Positions 52,608-60,578 of a stretch of DNA of 64,000 bases are shown piece by piece; the stretch's first letter is position 1; the number at the start of each line of letters is the position of its first letter. The notes under the pieces are model-generated. The model saw only the letters and a list, made by a program, of their open reading frames with translations, did no database searches and had not been told where the DNA came from. This stretch comes from Spirosomataceae bacterium TFI 002 (GTDB lineage Bacteria; Bacteroidota; Bacteroidia; Cytophagales; Spirosomataceae). Position numbers and translations under genes: made by a program. The stretch covers positions 5,192,774 through 5,256,773 of the forward strand of contig LT907983.1 of the NCBI GenBank assembly GCA_900230115.1, written 5' to 3'.

Positions 52608-53498
52608 TTATGACCCTTCACAACCCCCAGGACATAAAAGTTCTTCTTGATCCTTATTAAGCAAATAATAGAAAGTGAATACTTTTACACCATTTGGCTG
52701 AAGAAGTCCGAGATCGAAAGTAAGGTTTAAATTAGAATCTTCTTCTTTTTCTAAATTATTATTTACTTTTTGATACAGATCTTTTGGTTTCGCAAACCAT
52801 GTTGGATCTGTAGATGAATTTGACTTTTCAGTTGTAGTAAACATAGAAAAATAACCTTCATTGCTCTTGCTTGAACCACGAACTAATGAAGCATTATTAT
52901 TTTTCTTTTGATATTTAGCTTGATTCATAGTTCTAAATGAACCGTCCATTTTATTACCTACATCACTATCAGCAAATCGGTTATAATAAATCTGATGTGG
53001 TTTGCTATCTAAGTTTTTTACGGTGATATCGAATTTTATTTTAGTATCGTTTTCAACAAAAGTAATTTTCTGTGTCAGGTTTACCAATTGCTTGATTTCA
53101 CCTTCGTATTGAACCGTATGATTGAGACCTTCAACACTTTTTTGAAAAACTTTTGATTCAAATGCTTGCTTTGCTTTGGCTTTAGAAATCACAGCACTGT
53201 TACGAAAAACCTTTTCGTCAACTTGTACAACAAATCCCTCCATGGGAGCCCCAGGTGCAAAGTAGTCGCCGTAAAAAGCAGGAGATCCAACTTCCCATCC
53301 ATTTTGATCTGGGTCAGCTACTAAACTAAAATCTTCTTGTGTATTATGAAATCCTGTTGGAATGTTGCCAGAAGCATAAAATACTCCATCTTTGTTTACA
53401 ACGAACTCAACAAATTGGCCTTTGAGGAAAGCGGTTTCTTGTGCGGCACTGTATTGTGCAATTAAAAGAATTGCCACAGCACATTTTATAAATTTCAT
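52608..53498 (-). CDS. exported protein of unknown function with C-terminal CxxxC tail
   Basis: 296 residues with a signal peptide (FIKCAVAILLIAQYSAAQE). Family not recognised. Visible features: a beta-rich domain (KGQFVEFVVNKDGVFYASGN, EGFVVQVDEKVFRNSAVISK), a middle part with alternating KITFVENDTKIKFDITVKNL, and a C terminus LLNKDQEELLCPGGCEGS that ends in a two-cysteine CPGGC motif, unusual as an end. The phrase NRFADSDVGNKMDGSF suggests a carbohydrate-active-enzyme accessory fold, but no catalytic residues can be named. Neighbouring genes on the same strand are DUF5672 and DUF6580. Confidence 0.55.
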   Translation of the reverse strand: MKFIKCAVAILLIAQYSAAQETAFLKGQFVEFVVNKDGVFYASGNIPTGFHNTQEDFSLVADPDQNGWEVGSPAFYGDYFAPGAPMEGFVVQVDEKVFRNSAVISKAKAKQAFESKVFQKSVEGLNHTVQYEGEIKQLVNLTQKITFVENDTKIKFDITVKNLDSKPHQIYYNRFADSDVGNKMDGSFRTMNQAKYQKKNNNASLVRGSSKSNEGYFSMFTTTEKSNSSTDPTWFAKPKDLYQKVNNNLEKEEDSNLNLTFDLGLLQPNGVKVFTFYYLLNKDQEELLCPGGCEGS

Positions 53499-53549
53499 TA
53501 GAAAAGAGGTTAGTTCTTTTCTAAGAAATCAATTTTGATGCCAAAGAAA

Positions 53550-54113
53550 TTATTGTTTAGAAAAACGAAGTGCTGGAACTTGCTGGATTGCACTATAAAG
53601 TCCGAATAAAACTCCAGTGTAGAAAAGGTCTCCAACTAACATATTTCTAAAGAATGGTAGGCCTGCTGTATAGGAAGCCATTATACCACTAAAGTCATGA
53701 GTATACTGTCCTAGACTAGGATTGTTCACCGCCGAAATTGGATAGAAGAATGCAAAATTTGTAATTAAAAAGAAAGCAAAAGATGCAAGTAAACTTGTTA
53801 CCACAACATTTTTAATTGAAACTTTCTTTAGTAAGAAATAACCTCCAATTAAAATTACAGCAAAAGATAAGTAAACTACTCCAGTACCATTATGAAAACC
53901 ATAACCGTTACTAATCTCTAGTAGTACATCGCTATATAAAATTGCAATCGCAGGAATGACGAACTTTAAATACTTGTGATTAATAACAGCAACAGAAAAT
54001 AAGCAAATAGCTACTACCGGCGTAAAATTAAAAGGGTGAGGGATTAGCCTCATCGCAGCAACAATTAGTACTAAACCAGTAATCAGAAGTAATTTTTTCG
54101 TAGAATTTGTCAT
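53550..54113 (-). CDS. DUF6580-like membrane protein
   Basis: 187 residues with about five transmembrane helices. Signature segments LVIPHPFNFTPVVAI-type at the N terminus (read here as RLIPHPFNFTPVVAICLFSV), then SDVLLEISNGYGFHNGTG near 65, and LPFFRNMLVGDLFYTGVLFG near 153, match the DUF6580 'putative transport protein' group, resembling ECF-type S components in topology. No partner ATPase is visible, so an ECF role is only a possibility. Its promoter -7 element TACATTTG sits at 54133-54140 (minus strand), 20 bp upstream of the ATG. Confidence 0.65.
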   Translation of the reverse strand: MTNSTKKLLLITGLVLIVAAMRLIPHPFNFTPVVAICLFSVAVINHKYLKFVIPAIAILYSDVLLEISNGYGFHNGTGVVYLSFAVILIGGYFLLKKVSIKNVVVTSLLASFAFFLITNFAFFYPISAVNNPSLGQYTHDFSGIMASYTAGLPFFRNMLVGDLFYTGVLFGLYSAIQQVPALRFSKQ

Positions 54114-54132
54114 ATTGAGTTCTTAAACGCCA

Positions 54133-54140
54133 CAAATGTA
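54133..54140 (-). promoter_or_regulatory. -7 promoter element of the DUF6580 gene
   Basis: TACATTTG on the minus strand, a full TAnnTTTG match 20 bp upstream of the ATG. Confidence 0.5.
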
Positions 54141-54195
54141 CGAATTGTTCTTCAATCAACTATAAGTCATTCCCTAGAAAGCTCTCAATAAACTA

Positions 54196-54203
54196 TATAT
54201 TTG
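54196..54203 (+). promoter_or_regulatory. -7 promoter element of the DUF5723 gene
   Basis: TATATTTG, a full match. It overlaps the TTG at 54201, which therefore cannot be the start codon, and points to the TTG at 54222 or 54225. Confidence 0.5.
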
Positions 54204-54224
54204 CATCTTACACCCAAATACTTG

Positions 54225-55727
54225 TTGAAATCACTACCTATTTTATTGTCGATATTCTTTGCATTTCCTGTTTTAGCACAAGAAAGCAAACCCACAAGTA
54301 ACTATGCTGGAGTTAGCGTAATTACGCTAAACCCTGCGGAACTTGCTGATAATAGAATGAAGGTAAATATCAATATAGGATCTATTTATGTTGATTATCA
54401 AAATAATTTCTCAAGATGGGTCGCTCCTCACAGTTTTGCAAAGGCGGCAATAAATCCGGTAAAATACCCTGGAGATTATAAAATTTTAGAGCAAAAGACT
54501 AATAAAAATACTTCCTTGAATGCTCAAGTACTTGGCCCCTCAGTGATGTTTACCATTCCTAGCTTGAATCTTGGATTGGCAGCCGGTGTAAAACAAAGCA
54601 TTTTTGCGGACCTTCAGGATGCTACCAATGTGACTGGTACATTTTTATATAAGGGATTATATTATCGACCCTTGCATAGTACAATACATCAAGATGAAGC
54701 ATTTAAGTTTAACCTAGGGACATACAATGAATTCTTTGTATCTGCTGCCTATGTTTTAAAAGAAGAGCCAAACTCAGCAATGAAAGTAGGAGCAACCCTA
54801 AAAAAATTAAGTAGTAACCTTACATTCAATATTACTGCAAATGATCTTGATTATAGAGTTGAACAAACAACCAGCATAGTTAACCCCATAAAATCTGATG
54901 TTTTTTTCACTCAAAGCCAAGGGTCATTTATAAATGCAAGCAATGAATTTAATGTGTCTGCTGGTTGGTTTTTGGAGCAATTCACAGCAGTAAACGGAAT
55001 TGGTAATGGTTATGGAGCAGATATCGGCTTTACTTACGAATACAGACCAGATGGCCACAAGTTCAGAAAAAAGTACAAAAGAAGAATGATTTCTGATCCC
55101 AAAGTCAATAAGTACCAGTGGAAATTCGGTGTAGGATTACAAGATTTGGGCTATTTAAGATATAATGACCCTAGGATTCAAATTGCGAACGTTGACGAAG
55201 GCACCAATCAATTCATTTTTGGAGACTTTACAGGTATAAGTAGCACCGACGAATTTGTGAGTGTACTTGAGGCTGAATATGGCCTCAACCCAACTAACTA
55301 CACTAACAGCTTTAATGTACTTATGCCTGCAGCAATTGTAACACATGCAGATTTTAGCCTAGGAAACGATTTTTATGTTGCTGCTGTGTGGAGACAATCG
55401 CTTTTATCGAGAAAACGAATTGGTCCTCATCGCTCTTCATATATTCTTGTTGCTCCACGCTTTGAGCGTAAATGGTTTGAAGTCATTGTTCCTATTGCGA
55501 TCAGCAATTACTACAATAACGTTAATTTCGGGATAACAGGTAGGGTAGGGCCGCTGTTTTTGGGCCTTACTGACCTTACACTTAACTCATCTGTTTTTAA
55601 CTCCAGAGGAATAGCAGGAGAAATTGGTCTATCCATTCCACTTTTTCATAGTGATCCCAAAAGTCCTTTGAAATGTTACACAGAATTGAGGTCGAGAAAA
55701 AAACTATTTGGTAAAAAGAAAAAGTAG
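54225..55727 (+). CDS. DUF5723-like outer-membrane protein
   Basis: About 500 residues from a TTG at 54225 (TTG at 54222 adds one). No ATG exists near the signal peptide (KSLPILLSIFFAFPVLAQ), and the upstream TTG at 54201 lies inside the -7 promoter element, so a TTG downstream of the promoter is the best choice. The mature start YAGVSVITLNPAELADNRMK is a DUF5723 signature, followed by many beta strands and a charged end with RSRKKLFGKKKK. The family is outer-membrane associated in Bacteroidota with unknown function. The rare start codon may limit expression. Confidence 0.65.
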   Translation: MKSLPILLSIFFAFPVLAQESKPTSNYAGVSVITLNPAELADNRMKVNINIGSIYVDYQNNFSRWVAPHSFAKAAINPVKYPGDYKILEQKTNKNTSLNAQVLGPSVMFTIPSLNLGLAAGVKQSIFADLQDATNVTGTFLYKGLYYRPLHSTIHQDEAFKFNLGTYNEFFVSAAYVLKEEPNSAMKVGATLKKLSSNLTFNITANDLDYRVEQTTSIVNPIKSDVFFTQSQGSFINASNEFNVSAGWFLEQFTAVNGIGNGYGADIGFTYEYRPDGHKFRKKYKRRMISDPKVNKYQWKFGVGLQDLGYLRYNDPRIQIANVDEGTNQFIFGDFTGISSTDEFVSVLEAEYGLNPTNYTNSFNVLMPAAIVTHADFSLGNDFYVAAVWRQSLLSRKRIGPHRSSYILVAPRFERKWFEVIVPIAISNYYNNVNFGITGRVGPLFLGLTDLTLNSSVFNSRGIAGEIGLSIPLFHSDPKSPLKCYTELRSRKKLFGKKKK

Positions 55728-56279
55728 GAAGCTACTTAAATAGTGAGAAGAAGAGTTTGGTAAAAAACTCTAGTGACGATGAGGAGATTCCGCATTTTTA
55801 CGAGTTTTTTAATAGTTAAATACCTTATTATTAGAGACTTATATTTTTGAGCTTTTTGCTACATAGCAGAAACACTTGCAACAAAAATTCATAGCATCTT
55901 TAATGAATCACTTAACCAGTTAATAATAAATAAGTTACAGTGATTTATTTCGTTTTAAAGCAGCTAAAACACTTGAAATTTTGTTGCAATTGATTCTTAT
56001 TGATGCAACATACTTTTTATATATTTTTCAAATAAGAACCACTCTAAATCTGTAGGAGCTACTTTTAACAAAGATTTCAATGTCATAAATCTATTAAAAT
56101 AAATCTCAAAAATGGAGACTAGATCAAAAAATCAAAGAAAAAGTCTAAGAAAAGGAAAATGATCGTTCTACTACTTCGAGGTAGAACTTGATTCAATCAC
56201 TTTGGTGTAGTGAACTAAATTTGGGAAACTCTGCTAGTGAAAATATTTAAATAACTTGATGCTGGTTTGCCTATTAAAA
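55728..56279. other. 552-bp gene-free region at the left border of the accessory island
   Basis: AT-rich, no gene of normal size on either strand. It holds a hairpin over the DUF5723 stop (AAGTAG/CTACTT), a hairpin AGAGTTT/AAACTCT at 55752-55771, a 10-bp inverted pair TTGCAACAAA (55876) and TTTGTTGCAA (55980), and a hairpin GTTCTAC/GTAGAAC at 56165-56187. A 16-codon basic mini-frame at 56112-56162 was seen but not accepted as a gene. Confidence 0.4.
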
Positions 56280-57863
56280 TTATGGTTTAAGTATTGCCTT
56301 TAGCAATTCGTAATTATCAAACAATTCTTTTATTTCATTGTGTGACTCAATTACTTTTTCCTTTATCTCTGATTGATAGCTTTCACGATAAGTTAACATA
56401 AAGTCACTTTGATGATTTAGTAAAAAATAATATTTGTCCAAGTAGTTTAGGATATTAGTTTCAATAGAAATAGGCCCTTTATTTTCACGTTCCAAAACAC
56501 CTTTCAAAAACGAGATTTTTTCATTCTCTGTAAAACTTGTTTTCAAACTAGACGAATTTATAGATTCACTAAACATATTTACTTTTCCAACTGTCTTTAA
56601 GGCCAAAGCTAATTTTCCTAATTGTTGTTTATTCAGCTCGAAATCAAGAACCTCTTCTTTCGAGTAAACCGAAATGTCTGAATCTTGCAGAACAAAACCA
56701 ATATCAAAAATATACTTTAGAATTATCTCGATGTCAGCTGCAACTGTTTGAAAGATATGTCCCCAACCCTCTGTTGAAAATATAGTTAAACCTCTTAATG
56801 GATGATGGTTTCCAACCGCCTGAAACCTTGCACTTGTAGCTGTAAGACAATTTAAGATTCTCGTTGCTAATGTGGGGTAATATGAGCTCTTTAATGATTT
56901 CTTTAATGTATTTCTTTCAAAAACACACAGAGCAATTACTTGACTTATAATACAAAGTCGGAATAAAAAAACTGTCTTTACTATTTTGGACTCAGTTTCA
57001 GATAAAGGTGAATTATAGTCTAACCAACTGACATATTCTTTTAGAAAAGGGTACACTTTGTAAGCATCCATCCAAGCTATGGAGTCAACTAAATAAACTG
57101 ATGCATCAGTATCGGCTGCAACCTCAGCAGATAATCTTGTAGTTTCATCCCTATGAGACTTTTTACTGACAAATTCTTCAAAAAATGGCATAGAGCTAGT
57201 TTCAAATGCACCAAATCCCTTGGAACTTTTAAAAGCTTCGACATGACCCAAATATAAGTGGGCATCTTCGTGAGCTATTATCCATGCTAAACTGTAACTA
57301 GAAATGAAATCGGCAAGCTTTCTTCTATGTTTAGAAGTAGATAAAAACTTATAAAAAAATGAATATTTAAAATTACCGCTAGACTTGTGAGCCTCAATAA
57401 CAGGATCGTAATCTACGAACCTTAACGTATCTAAAATTTTTGAAAGTTCTGGAGTCCATGAAACACCTGGGAAAGCACCTATTTTTTCAAGATACTTATC
57501 CTCGATATTGGCAGCAAAATCACTTCTAGAGTCACTTGTTATTGATTGTGCTGCATCTTCAATTGCCAATGCTAATCCTTCAGAAAGGTGAATTTTAGAA
57601 ATTCCATCAATTGGCAAAAAAGCACTTGCTTTGCCACTATAAACGAATTCCATTCTGACATTTTTACTTCTGCGTCTATAGTTACTCTCAAAGTTCGACT
57701 GCTTAACAATGCAATGTTCGGTTAAATGTTGCCTAAGACTTTCGCGATAATCATTGTAATCAATTTCTGAAAACTCCATTGATCTCGTTTCTATAAATAA
57801 ATCTCTTTTCGCTCTGTGGGAACAATCTATATTAACCCAATTAAGACCATTAAAGTGAATCAT
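56280..57863 (-). CDS. HExxH zincin-like protein of unknown function
   Basis: 527 residues, no signal peptide. A metallopeptidase-type motif AHEDAHLYLGH (His198, Glu199, His202) is followed 45 residues later by AEVAADTDASVYL, with Glu247 and Asp251 at positions used as third ligand in many gluzincins (E..AD..A pattern as in ImmA, U49 Lit and M48 types). Flanking segments of about 190 residues on the left and 270 on the right have no family I know; the right part is helical, with TEGWGHIFQTVAADIEIILKY-type helices (given in part: GWGHIFQTVAADIEIILK). It follows the small gene at 57850 with a 14-bp overlap, a two-gene cassette. A role in phage defence or a toxin system is only an inference from motif and island context. 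Confidence 0.6.
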   Translation of the reverse strand: MIHFNGLNWVNIDCSHRAKRDLFIETRSMEFSEIDYNDYRESLRQHLTEHCIVKQSNFESNYRRRSKNVRMEFVYSGKASAFLPIDGISKIHLSEGLALAIEDAAQSITSDSRSDFAANIEDKYLEKIGAFPGVSWTPELSKILDTLRFVDYDPVIEAHKSSGNFKYSFFYKFLSTSKHRRKLADFISSYSLAWIIAHEDAHLYLGHVEAFKSSKGFGAFETSSMPFFEEFVSKKSHRDETTRLSAEVAADTDASVYLVDSIAWMDAYKVYPFLKEYVSWLDYNSPLSETESKIVKTVFLFRLCIISQVIALCVFERNTLKKSLKSSYYPTLATRILNCLTATSARFQAVGNHHPLRGLTIFSTEGWGHIFQTVAADIEIILKYIFDIGFVLQDSDISVYSKEEVLDFELNKQQLGKLALALKTVGKVNMFSESINSSSLKTSFTENEKISFLKGVLERENKGPISIETNILNYLDKYYFLLNHQSDFMLTYRESYQSEIKEKVIESHNEIKELFDNYELLKAILKP

Positions 57864-58197
57864 TACAAATACTTTTAATACCGGTTTTTACAATTAGCGA
57901 AACAACGGGAACAATTGGAGCATCAATTTTTTGATCAAAAAGAAAATCTGCTATGATTATACATAACTCAACTGAATAATGATCACTTTTTACCTTATCC
58001 ATGATTTTAGATTGGCATATTATTTTGGTTAAGGAAACAATATTCTTTTTATACCAACTCTGACCTAAATCAATTAGCCTATCAATATTTGGGGGAGATG
58101 CCCCAATGTCATTATAGTTTTCATAGCCAATTATAGCAAACAACTCTCTCTCTTCACATTGGAGGGCTTTTTCAAATTCTTCTTTGGAGTATGACAT
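57850..58197 (-). CDS. small protein of the zincin cassette
   Basis: 115 residues, leader gene of the cassette. Family not recognised. The first 80 residues are charged and helical (KEEFEKALQCEERELFAIIG). The end, IIADFLFDQKIDAPIVPVVS followed by LIVKTGIKSIC, is hydrophobic with two prolines. It could be a hairpin that packs against the partner or a membrane. The arrangement, with a small gene first and overlapping the larger enzyme-like gene by 14 bp, resembles antitoxin-toxin or sensor-effector pairs. This is a structural analogy only. Confidence 0.55.
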   Translation of the reverse strand: MSYSKEEFEKALQCEERELFAIIGYENYNDIGASPPNIDRLIDLGQSWYKKNIVSLTKIICQSKIMDKVKSDHYSVELCIIIADFLFDQKIDAPIVPVVSLIVKTGIKSICNDSL

Positions 58198-58682
58198 AAC
58201 AGAATTTTAGATTGATAGTAAATTTATAATATTTTCTATCAAACTCAACTTTTGTTTGAAACCCAAAGGATAGCCAAGTTTATCTAATTTGACTTTGAAT
58301 TATATAGAACAATTCAATCGATTATTTTAGGATTAGAAAAGCGATCAACTTTGACATGAAGTAAGGTTAGCAGGTCTATCTCGTGGTATACACCTATTGG
58401 TTTATCATAACGTCGATTCTCAGAAAAAAACAAAACACACCCCTCATTCTGGCTCAGAAAGTGCTATTGCCCAAAATAGAAAAGACATAAATCTTCATTC
58501 TATTTAACATAATGATTGTATAGTTAAGAGGAAATGTAGCCAAAAGAGTAGGGGATTTGTTCAAAATATTTTCAAAATGAAAAGGAAGACTAATATCAAA
58601 AAGAGTAAAATATCTGCATCTGTAAGACATCAATCTCACTCGTTTTTCGTTCTTAAAAACAACCCACTAAAAAACCACAATA
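58198..58682. other. 485-bp gap with inverted repeat near the cassette start
   Basis: No gene of normal size. Next to the small gene's start lies TTGATAG (58212-58218) and its complement CTATCAA (58236-58242), spaced 17 bp, a candidate operator for the cassette. A 47-codon frame (58577-58720, starting MKRKTNIKKSKIS) overlaps the next gene out of phase and was not accepted. Confidence 0.35.
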
Positions 58683-58946
58683 ATGAAGAAAGAAAAGAAA
58701 TCGGAAACAATTGTTTTTAGAACCACTCTCGAGCAAAAAGAGAATATTGGTATACTAGCTAGTGAAAATGGAGTAAGCACCTCAAAATGGATTTTTGAAG
58801 CTCTTAGAAGAACAATAAATGAAGAAAACAAACCAACAACCATCGCAACAAATGAGAAAGAATCCAACCCATTAATTCTTGTTTTTTTAATGGTAATAGG
58901 GACATGGCTAATTTTTAGATTTATAAGAACCTCACACAGCATGTAA
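58683..58946 (+). CDS. ribbon-helix-helix-like protein with C-terminal membrane anchor
   Basis: 87 residues. The first 45 residues (ETIVFRTTLEQKENIGILAS, ENGVSTSKWIFEALRRTI) look like a ribbon-helix-helix DNA-binding unit of the MobC/CopG kind: one strand followed by two helices. A linker of about 15 residues leads to a strongly hydrophobic segment LILVFLMVIGTWLIFRFI near the C terminus, a single transmembrane helix. The combination would tether a DNA-binding domain to the membrane. The ATG follows a weak purine-rich stretch. The protein stands alone in the island and might be a plasmid- or element-derived relic. Confidence 0.55.
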   Translation: MKKEKKSETIVFRTTLEQKENIGILASENGVSTSKWIFEALRRTINEENKPTTIATNEKESNPLILVFLMVIGTWLIFRFIRTSHSM

Positions 58947-59050
58947 GTATCTTTTTCAACAAAGAGTTAACAAGAAAGTGAAGGAATGTCAATCGTAGCC
59001 AGAACTTTGTATTACAAAATTTAAGTCCAAGCGAAACGGATTCTATTTTA

Positions 59051-59200
59051 TAGCGAAACGCTAACGTTTTGCTTTACGTTTCGCTGAGCGTTTCACGTTC
59101 CGCTACCTTAGCGAAACGCACGTTACGTTGCGTATCACCACGTTTCGCTAGCGTTTCACTCTACGTTCCGCTATGAGCAAAACGCCAAAACCCGTTTCGC
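59051..59200. repeat. cluster of GCGAAACG/CGTTTCGC palindromes in two tandem units
   Basis: About ten copies of the octamer GCGAAACG or its complement, some with one change, occur within about 170 bp (from 59031 to 59200). They form two tandem units, 59051-59105 and 59109-59173. Each begins TAGCGAAACGC and ends GTTCCGCTA, so each is bounded by an inverted repeat, and each contains CGTTTCGCT...AGCGTTTCAC inside. The cluster is markedly richer in C and G than its flanks. It lies about 120 bp ahead of the truncated hsdM. An extra CGTTTCGC follows at 59193. Confidence 0.8.
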
Positions 59201-59318
59201 AATCAAATCCTGATTTGGCTTGTATTACAATACTCTTCGACATTAAAATATCCTAATGTATTTAAGCTTATAATTCTTCGTTTTTTAATATCTTGAGGCT
59301 TTAATTCAAATTCCACTC

Positions 59319-60161
59319 TTGAGCGATCAAAAACAACAACTAGAAACACAACTTTGGAACATTGCAAACACCCTAAGAGGGAAAATGGATGCAGATGATT
59401 TCCGTGACTATATCCTGGGCTTTATTTTTTACAAATACCTAAGCTCCAAAATGGAGTTCTACGCCAATGAAATCCTCGCACCTGACTCTTTGGCTTATCA
59501 TGAGCTAAAAGGGCATGCACAAGAGCTAGAATACCTTGTAGCCGTGAAAGAGGCAGCACTAGAGAAGCTTGGTTATTTCTTAAAACCCGATGAACTGTTC
59601 TCCATCCTTGCCAAGCGTGGCAATGCAGGAGGTAAGGAAGAATTCATCCTCGATGATCTTGGTAAGGTATTACGAAGCATAGAGCAAAGCACCATGGGTA
59701 CAGCCAGTGAAGAGGATTTTGGCAATCTCTTTGAAGATTTAGACCTCAAAAGCTCCAAACTTGGTAAATCCGAAGAAGATAAAAGCAAGTTGATTGTTAA
59801 GGTACTTTCGCATTTAGACGAAATAGACTTTGAATTACAAAATACTGAGAGCGATATTCTTGGCGATGCCTACGAATACCTTATTGGGCAGTTTGCCAGT
59901 GGTGCAGGTAAAAAAGCAGGTGAGTTTTATACTCCTCAGCAAGTATCAAGCGTGTTGGCTCAATTGGTAACAGTCGGCAAAGAAAGACTCAAAAGCGTTT
60001 ACGACCCCAATTGTGGCTCTGGTTCGTTAAATTTTAGTTTAGCTAAAGAAGTAAATGAGTTTTTAGCCTTTTTTAGAAAAGAAATGAATTTAAAGTCTCA
60101 TTTACTATGTACTTTCAAACCATTTAGTCCTCTAAAGAGAAACTTACACTACTCAAAGTAA
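59319..60161 (+). pseudogene. hsdM: truncated type I restriction-modification methyltransferase HsdM
   Basis: 280 codons from a TTG start. The N-terminal recruiting domain is typical of HsdM (QLETQLWNIANTLRGKMDAD, DYILGFIFYKYLSSKMEFYA near 30-50), then ILGDAYEYLIGQFASGAGKK near 185 and GEFYTPQQV near 208, and SAM motif I is YDPNCGSGSLNFSLAKE near 230. An intact HsdM continues for 200 or more residues with the NPPY catalytic motif; here the frame goes into unrelated sequence (EFLAFFRKEMNLKSHLLCTF) after about 245 residues and stops. No NPPY, hsdS or hsdR is visible. It is therefore a remnant, probably inactive. Confidence 0.85.
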
Positions 60162-60578
60162 ATTATCGACTACAACTTTGTTAATACACATGCAATGAAA
60201 ACCACAGAACAAATATTACTTTTGGTATTGTCCTAATCATATGACTACTCTTCTCAAAACAGCAGGAGCCATTTTTTTCCTATGCCAAACATCTTGAGCG
60301 ACATCAATTATGAAGTTTCTATCGTGAAAAACGTAATATTTAAAATAGAAAGCTTTTTGTAGATGCACCACTTTTTGTAGATATATATAAATATAAAAGT
60401 AATCGATGAAATAGGAATCAAGCAAACTTTCTTAACTGTAAGACTTGACAAGAGTTACAGCCTAGTAAACGGCTATGTTCAAAACAGACAGCAGAAGAGA
60501 TTTAAAGTACTTTTTGAAATTACTACAATTTTAGGAAGTCATAACAAAAGGTTTTATTAAAACCGAAAAGAACACGAA
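60162..60578. other. 417-bp decayed region between hsdM remnant and helicase
   Basis: No start-to-stop gene of normal size. Two stretches are open but lack a proper start: about 60239-60362, and about 60380-60561 ending in QNRQQKRFKVLFEITTI and then LGSHNKRFY before a stop. They may be fragments of an older gene. CTTTTTGTAGAT occurs twice (near 60352 and 60372). A 15-bp perfect palindrome at 60550-60564 is described separately. Confidence 0.4.
60550..60564. promoter_or_regulatory. 15-bp palindrome upstream of the helicase operon
   Basis: GGTTTTATTAAAACC is a perfect inverted repeat with a single central base, ending 14 bp ahead of the helicase ATG. Position and size fit an operator or a translation-blocking hairpin. 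Confidence 0.4.

Noticed and set aside
56112-56162. A 16-codon, very basic mini-frame (METRSKNQRKSLRKGK)
   Set aside because: Too short to separate from chance in AT-rich sequence, with no recognisable promoter or ribosome binding site and no downstream partner.
56280-57863. Assignment as a Lit (U49) phage-exclusion peptidase
   Set aside because: The HExxH and later Glu/Asp segments are shared by several gluzincin families, and the rest of the protein is much longer and unlike what is known of Lit, so only the zincin-like motif is claimed.
58577-58720. A 47-codon frame starting MKRKTNIKKSKIS
   Set aside because: It overlaps the ribbon-helix-helix-like gene out of phase for about 40 bp, has low-complexity composition and no supporting features; only the downstream gene looks coding.
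59031-59200. CRISPR array
   Set aside because: The repeats are short, irregularly spaced and in both orientations, without unique spacers of constant length and without cas genes.
60237-60425. A 62-codon frame on the minus strand between hsdM and the helicase
   Set aside because: Composition is dominated by Tyr, Phe and Ile as expected from AT-rich noncoding DNA, with no family resemblance and no promoter.
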